DNA of 64,000 bases from Psychrobacillus sp032154225 (GTDB lineage: Bacteria > Bacillota > Bacilli > Bacillales_A > Planococcaceae): NCBI RefSeq assembly GCF_032154225.1, contig NZ_JALDYF010000003.1, positions 268,822-332,821 on the forward strand. Direction: 5' to 3'. Position 1 is the first letter of the stretch, and the number at the start of each line of letters is the position of its first letter. This document shows, piece after piece, positions 60,053 through 64,000 of the stretch. The notes under the pieces are model-generated. The model was not told the DNA's origin and did no database searches. It was given only the letters and a program-made list of their open reading frames with translations. The position numbers and the translations under genes were made by a program.

Positions 60053-60358
60053 ACAAAAAAAGCCATGTCTCTATCGATAACGATAGGGACGTGACTTTAC
60101 ACGCGGTACCACCCTAATTGGAAACAATATTTGTTTCCCACTTGTTCAAATAACGGTTTCATCCGTTTTATACTACTCGCTTCATAATGCAGTATAAAAA
60201 AAGCTCCAAGAATGAAATTCACCTATGTCTTTGTATCAGTTTGCACCAACCACTGATTCTCTATTAACAGGGAGACCGGCTTAATATTGTTCTTTTCAAC
60301 GCCCATTTACTATTTATATAATATACGGAATTATAGTATGAGACCGACTAAAGGTCAA
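60053..60358 (-). ncRNA. T-box riboswitch and promoter upstream of the NSS transporter
   Basis: On the minus strand a strong promoter (-35 TTGACC at 60353-60358, 17 bases, -10 TATAAT at 60330-60335) is followed by a T-box leader. Stem I ends with GTGAATTTCATTCTTGGAGC (60201-60222), the T-box sequence AGGGTGGTACCGCG is at 60102-60115, and the terminator stem is formed by 60081-60096 and 60061-60076 with seven T. An uncharged tRNA would pair with the specifier codon and the T-box and prevent termination. The codon after GAA is UUU or, one base on, UUC; both mean phenylalanine. An imperfect palindrome (60372-60402) precedes the promoter. Confidence 0.93.
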
Positions 60359-60406
60359 GTCTTTGTTTTTTCGTCCCCTGAGTTGCATGCGTCACAGGGA
60401 CGTTAC

Positions 60407-61906
60407 CTACTCCACCTTCACTTGCCCCATCATTCCGTTATCTTCATGCTCTAAAACATGACAGTGGAACATATAAATACCTTTGTTATTAAACGTTACA
60501 GCTAATTTTATCGTTGTCCCTGGTTGTATAGAAACTGTATCTTTCCATCCTCGCTCATTTTCGGGAGGTTCTGCTCCATCAATCGAAATAATTTTAAACT
60601 GTGTCCCATGAATATGAAATGGATGAATCATCCCGCCCATCATATCAGTCTTATTATGAACTTCCCACACTTCCGTTACACCTAACTTCTGCGTTAAATC
60701 GATTCGATCCATATCGAATTTTTTACCGTTGATTGTTACAGCTTTACCCATACCAGCAAGCTCTAGTTTTTTAGATACCGGCAAGTTCTTTTCTTCCTCA
60801 GTTACAGCAAAATCATTCATATCGACTGGCATATTTTTCAAATCACCGTTTTCATCATTGATCCTAAATGGCAATAAAGTCACGCCGTCCTCGTTTACGA
60901 TTGCTACATCATCAGAAGCATTATACTGGGAAAAATCAACGATGATTTCTGCACGTTCAGAAGGGGTTAACGTCACTTCATTCATAGTAACAGGATTATT
61001 TAAAAACCCTCCATCCGTCGCTATTTGTGTAAAAGTGTCGCCAGTATTCAATTTGAGTGTGTAATTACGTGCATTCGATCCATTCAAAATACGTAATCGT
61101 ACCTTTTCCTTATTCACAGAAAGGTTCGGATTTACTGTTCCATTAATCAATAAAGTATCCCCAATTGTCCCATCTTCGTTTTTAACTTTCTCATAATTTA
61201 ATTGCTTCTGATCATCGAACTTTCTATCTTGAAAAATCAACGGCATATCATTCACTCCGTAATCACTTGGTAAACCTAGTTTTTTAGAGTTTTCATCCTC
61301 GATAAAAAGGAGCCCAGCTAAACCTTTGTATACTTGTTCGGAAGTTTTCCCTTCCGGATGAGGGTGGAACCATAGAGTAGAGGCTTCTTGATTCACTTTA
61401 AACTCTATTGTTTTTGAGTCACCAGGTTTTAAAATTTGGTGCGGCCCTCCATCGCCTTCTCCGGATATTTCTAATCCATGCCAATGAAATGTCGTGCCAT
61501 CCGCCAACTCATTATTTGTTCTAATTTTTACTGTTTCTCCGCGGTTTACGCGAATAACTGGACCTAAAAACGAACCGTTGTATCCATACGTGTTTGTTTC
61601 ATAGCCATCAAAAATTTCTGTTTTTCCTTCTTGTGCATTTAACTCATATACAATACCCTCCTCATCCGTCTGTTCAAGAATTGGAGGAATAGCAAGCTCA
61701 TTTTCACCTGTCGAATTATTTAAAGCTAAAGGTTCATTGTGGCTCATATGGCCATTTTCCATCTCATTTTTAGTTCCTTCTTCCATCTCCGTGCCTTCAT
61801 GATTCATTTTAGAATGATCCATCTCTTTACCTGAATTATTTGCACCGCATCCTCCGATAATAACTGCACTTATGATTAAAATAAAAACCCATATTTTTGA
61901 TTTCAT
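60407..61906 (-). CDS. Multicopper oxidase, lipoprotein
   Basis: A 499-residue three-cupredoxin-domain oxidase. The four copper motifs are HWH (141-143), HPH (181-183), HPFHIHG (from His428) and HCHVLEHEDNGM (from His481, with type-1 ligands Cys482, His487 and Met492). The signal peptide ends in IIGGC, so it is probably anchored to the outer face of the membrane by Cys20. A Met/His-rich stretch follows (about 28-60; DHSKMNHEG, NGHMSHNE), which suggests Cu(I) oxidation or copper tolerance as in CueO-like enzymes. The 32-bp segment upstream is shared with spoIIP. AAAGGAG precedes the ATG. Confidence 0.94.
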   Translation of the reverse strand: MKSKIWVFILIISAVIIGGCGANNSGKEMDHSKMNHEGTEMEEGTKNEMENGHMSHNEPLALNNSTGENELAIPPILEQTDEEGIVYELNAQEGKTEIFDGYETNTYGYNGSFLGPVIRVNRGETVKIRTNNELADGTTFHWHGLEISGEGDGGPHQILKPGDSKTIEFKVNQEASTLWFHPHPEGKTSEQVYKGLAGLLFIEDENSKKLGLPSDYGVNDMPLIFQDRKFDDQKQLNYEKVKNEDGTIGDTLLINGTVNPNLSVNKEKVRLRILNGSNARNYTLKLNTGDTFTQIATDGGFLNNPVTMNEVTLTPSERAEIIVDFSQYNASDDVAIVNEDGVTLLPFRINDENGDLKNMPVDMNDFAVTEEEKNLPVSKKLELAGMGKAVTINGKKFDMDRIDLTQKLGVTEVWEVHNKTDMMGGMIHPFHIHGTQFKIISIDGAEPPENERGWKDTVSIQPGTTIKLAVTFNNKGIYMFHCHVLEHEDNGMMGQVKVE

Positions 61907-61945
61907 CGTAATTAGCTCCTTTGTATAATTATTAAATACATTTGC

Positions 61946-61977
61946 AGTGTAGCAAATAAATATGAAAAATTTATGGA
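61946..61977. repeat. 32-bp perfect direct repeat, copy upstream of the multicopper oxidase
   Basis: Identical to 63105-63136. On the minus strand it starts TCCATAAATTTTTCATATTT and ends GCTACACT, about 40 bases ahead of the oxidase start. Its position in both copies suggests a shared promoter. Confidence 0.95.
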
Positions 61978-62005
61978 CTTTTCATCTCAATACAAAAAAA
62001 TACAG

Positions 62006-62025
62006 CTTGAATAGGTTCATTCAAG
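62006..62025 (-). terminator. Terminator after spoIIP
   Basis: CTTGAAT and ATTCAAG form a 7-bp stem with a 6-base loop; after a few bases seven T follow on the minus strand. Confidence 0.75.
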
Positions 62026-62035
62026 ATGCAAAATA

Positions 62036-63064
62036 TTATTCTTCTTTATGCCAATAATAATCACTAAAAACATCTGCAAGGGCTTCCGTAGATCGGTGAA
62101 ACTCTTCTGCGGTATTATCTACTCCACCTATTTCTACAATAATAGCGTTAGGGGAAATATCTTGATTGTAAATTCCATTCCCTTGGCTACTGTCCTTTTG
62201 GATGATTCCTTTTGACAGTGCTGGATATCGCGCATCCAGCGCTGTTTGTAGATTTTCTGCAAATGCGAGATTCTTTTCAAAGTCTTTATGTCCGGTACCA
62301 ACAACAAATAACAAGTTAGCATAATTGGATCCATTCATTTCAACAGTTGTAGTATCTTTTCGCAATGAATCACGATGAATATCTAAGAAAAACTCTAATT
62401 CATTATTCTCACTACGTGCAGATTGTACTTGCTCACCCGAAACCTGATAAGAACTAGTAAAGTCTAGACCTTTAGAATCTAATACTTGAACGATGTCAGT
62501 AGAATCTACCATCGTTCCTACTCCCCTTTGCTCCAATGCCCTACCAAGCATTTTACCTACTAAAGTGATATTTACTTTTGAGTGATAAGCTTCCTCTGGT
62601 GCATCTACATCTTTTAAATAGGGTAAGAAGGCTTCTCTGCTATGAGTACTGTAAATATACACAACCTCTTTACCAAAAGTAGAATGAGAGGTTTGAATTT
62701 CTTTTGGTGACTTCATATTTTCAAAAACAGCGTCTATATTTTTTATCGTAAGCTCTCTTTCTTGAAAGAGGTTTTCCATAGTTGGCAGGAGTTCATCCCC
62801 AGCAGATAAGCCGTGACTAGTTTTATCATCCTTCTTTTCACTGACCTCATCTTTAATTTCTCCTAAGTTAGAAGGGCTTTTCTTTAATTCCGAAGAATTT
62901 ATTTTATCCGTTCGTGCATTTTCTTTATCCTTTTCAGGCGAATAAAAAAATGGCAACGTTAAAACCATAAGCAACCAAATGGTAAATAGAGAGATCATGA
63001 TGTACAGCAAAATTACTAATAAACTTCTTTTCTTTTTTCTATTTCTCTTTGGTTTCCCAGACAT
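62036..63064 (-). CDS. spoIIP: Stage II sporulation protein P (peptidoglycan amidase/endopeptidase)
   Basis: A 342-residue SpoIIP. A basic N-terminus and one membrane helix (about 14-36) are followed by a linker of low complexity (about 40-95) and the catalytic domain (about 135-340) with YIYSTHSREAFLPYL, the Glu/His pair LDIHRDSL and VEIGGVDNTAEE. Together with SpoIID it digests septal peptidoglycan during engulfment, so this organism forms endospores. The ATG at 63064 has AGGAGTG eight bases ahead; frames further upstream run through the promoter region. The usual neighbour gpr is not seen, so this may be a second SpoIIP-like gene. Confidence 0.92.
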   Translation of the reverse strand: MSGKPKRNRKKKRSLLVILLYIMISLFTIWLLMVLTLPFFYSPEKDKENARTDKINSSELKKSPSNLGEIKDEVSEKKDDKTSHGLSAGDELLPTMENLFQERELTIKNIDAVFENMKSPKEIQTSHSTFGKEVVYIYSTHSREAFLPYLKDVDAPEEAYHSKVNITLVGKMLGRALEQRGVGTMVDSTDIVQVLDSKGLDFTSSYQVSGEQVQSARSENNELEFFLDIHRDSLRKDTTTVEMNGSNYANLLFVVGTGHKDFEKNLAFAENLQTALDARYPALSKGIIQKDSSQGNGIYNQDISPNAIIVEIGGVDNTAEEFHRSTEALADVFSDYYWHKEE

Positions 63065-63104
63065 TTGGTCACTCCTATATTTTTTTACAGATAACACCTT
63101 GAAT

Positions 63105-63136
63105 AGTGTAGCAAATAAATATGAAAAATTTATGGA
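63105..63136. repeat. 32-bp perfect direct repeat, copy upstream of spoIIP
   Basis: Identical to 61946-61977, 41 bases ahead of the spoIIP start. The two copies are 1,159 bp apart and bracket spoIIP. Confidence 0.95.
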
Positions 63137-63146
63137 GAAACCAAAA

Positions 63147-63180
63147 AACACAATCATCTATTCTACTAGACAATTGTGTT
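63147..63180 (-). terminator. Terminator after the NlpC/P60 gene
   Basis: AACACAAT pairs with ATTGTGTT, with an inner TCTA/TAGA pair, and several T follow on the minus strand. Confidence 0.7.
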
Positions 63181-63197
63181 TAAATAATAGGACATTT

Positions 63198-63677
63198 TTA
63201 TTTTTCTGAATTTGCTACAGTAACGTCAGATACACGTTTAGCTCCTGTATATTTAGGTGCCCAGTATGGATCTGTATGTAAGTTTGCTTTTAAAACTCCA
63301 CGACTTTTTGCTGAAATAAATTCACCGTTTCCTAGATAAACCCCTGTGTGAGAAATGCCTTTTTTATATGTATTAGAAAAGAACACTAAATCTCCTGGTT
63401 GTAATTTATCTTTTGCTACTGCCTGTCCTACTTCATATTGATCTGCTGATGTTCTTGGCAAATTAATATCAAACTTATCGAACACATATCGGATATATCC
63501 TGAACAATCGAATCCTGCTGGAGAAGTACCTCCAAATTTATAAGGAGTACCATAGAATTCTAATGCATACGCCCCGATTTCATCTGAGCTCGCTGCACTA
63601 GCTTTGTCTGCTAACATAAAAGGTAATGGAAAGATAAGAAATACAATTGTTAATGTTTGAATAATCAGTCTTTTCAT
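63198..63677 (-). CDS. Secreted NlpC/P60 cell-wall endopeptidase
   Basis: A 159-residue protein with a Sec signal peptide (about 1-29, cut near ASA) and a single NlpC/P60 domain. The catalytic Cys58 is in FDCSGYIRYVF, His110 in ISHTGVYLG and a third polar residue near His134. It cuts gamma-D-Glu-diamino acid bonds of peptidoglycan. It has no LysM or SH3 binding domain, so it is the minimal form, as found in some sporulation or germination hydrolases. It precedes spoIIP on the same strand but a terminator separates them. Confidence 0.92.
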   Translation of the reverse strand: MKRLIIQTLTIVFLIFPLPFMLADKASAASSDEIGAYALEFYGTPYKFGGTSPAGFDCSGYIRYVFDKFDINLPRTSADQYEVGQAVAKDKLQPGDLVFFSNTYKKGISHTGVYLGNGEFISAKSRGVLKANLHTDPYWAPKYTGAKRVSDVTVANSEK

Positions 63678-63783
63678 CTTACACCTCTGTTACTTATTTT
63701 TACCGTTTCGTAACTCTTGATGTAAATAACATTACCATGAGTATTCGAATTTTTGTTTTACGTTTTGATTACAAATATATTAC

Positions 63784-64000
63784 AACACGTCTGTTGATTA
63801 CCCTGTTTCTTGAAATTTTGTACTAATAGTTAAAAACAAACACCCTTTTTTACTAAAATACTGAGTTTAATTTGCTTTACCTCCTCATTCGTATTTTACA
63901 TAAAATGCGTCTTAGTGAGTTTCAGCAAAGATTTACGCTACAGAAGCGGACGCTTACCGCGGGCACGGCTTCAGCCGCTTCCTTCACTTCGTTCAGTCCA
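63784..64000. mobile_element. MITE-like intergenic repeat element, copy 2 (cut by window edge)
   Basis: Starts with the same AACACGTCTGTTGATTA as copy 1, then after a different spacer of 82 bases continues with CCTCATTCGTA-TTTA-ATAAAATGCGTCTTA and the GC-rich block GCTACAG-AGCGGACGCTT-CCGCGGGC ... CAGCCGCTTCCTTC-CTTCGTTCAGTCCA. The right half is outside the window. Confidence 0.75.

Noticed and set aside
60372..60402. Imperfect palindrome CGTCCC/GGGACG after the oxidase gene as terminator
   Set aside because: No T run follows on either strand; it precedes the T-box promoter and may be an operator or nothing.

Overview
The window is AT-rich chromosomal DNA from a low-GC Gram-positive endospore former. 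The evidence is AGGAGG-type ribosome binding sites with ATG, GTG and TTG starts, a stage II sporulation gene (spoIIP), a T-box leader, cre and CsoR operators, and families typical of Bacillales (SwrC-type efflux, YtrA-type ABC operon, ureABCEFGD). A relative of Psychrobacillus, Lysinibacillus or Sporosarcina is my inference. No rRNA, tRNA, CRISPR array, transposase or phage gene was found.

Region 1 (1-12.8 kb, all minus strand) is an amino-sugar and sugar-phosphate block. A lactose/cellobiose-type PTS (IIB-IIA-IIC), a MupG-like protein and nagB form one group. nagA, the GntR regulator nagR, a SIS-domain protein, an HPr homologue and enzyme I form another. Both promoters carry a NagR-type operator and a cre site, so phosphorylated disaccharides would be imported, split and fed to fructose-6-phosphate under NagR and CcpA control. 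An oligo-1,6-glucosidase and a truncated ROK kinase close the left edge.

Region 2 (12.8-31.4 kb) is mixed: a LysE exporter beside a MocR regulator, two YdcZ-type transporters around a Crp-like regulator, an RND pump beside a TetR repressor, an M29 aminopeptidase, a seven-gene YtrA-type ABC operon, an ECF sigma factor with its anti-sigma factor, and an HTH-lipoprotein fusion.

Region 3 (31.4-33.9 kb) is sparse. It holds a secreted protein, a 41-residue membrane peptide, a perfect 25-bp inverted repeat and about 800 bp without convincing genes.

Region 4 (33.9-44.7 kb) is a complete urease operon ending in an uncharacterised protein with two related modules. A convergent Opp/Nik-type ABC transporter probably supplies nickel.

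Region 5 (45-50.7 kb) handles metals: csoR-copZ-copA, a second copper chaperone, and an ArsR-CDF zinc pair. Three CsoR-type and one ArsR-type operators are visible.

Region 6 (50.7-64 kb) has fabZ, a lipoprotein, a MITE-like repeat (second copy at the right edge), PaiB, CutC, asparaginase, a chemoreceptor with a SigD-type promoter, a second ECF sigma/anti-sigma pair, a T-box-controlled sodium symporter, a multicopper oxidase lipoprotein, spoIIP and an NlpC/P60 hydrolase.

The least explained items are two 21-bp-period arrays that each follow a terminator, the CPBP gene between two identical 60-bp repeats, the two-module urease-operon protein, the HTH-lipoprotein fusion, and an identical 32-bp segment upstream of both spoIIP and the oxidase.
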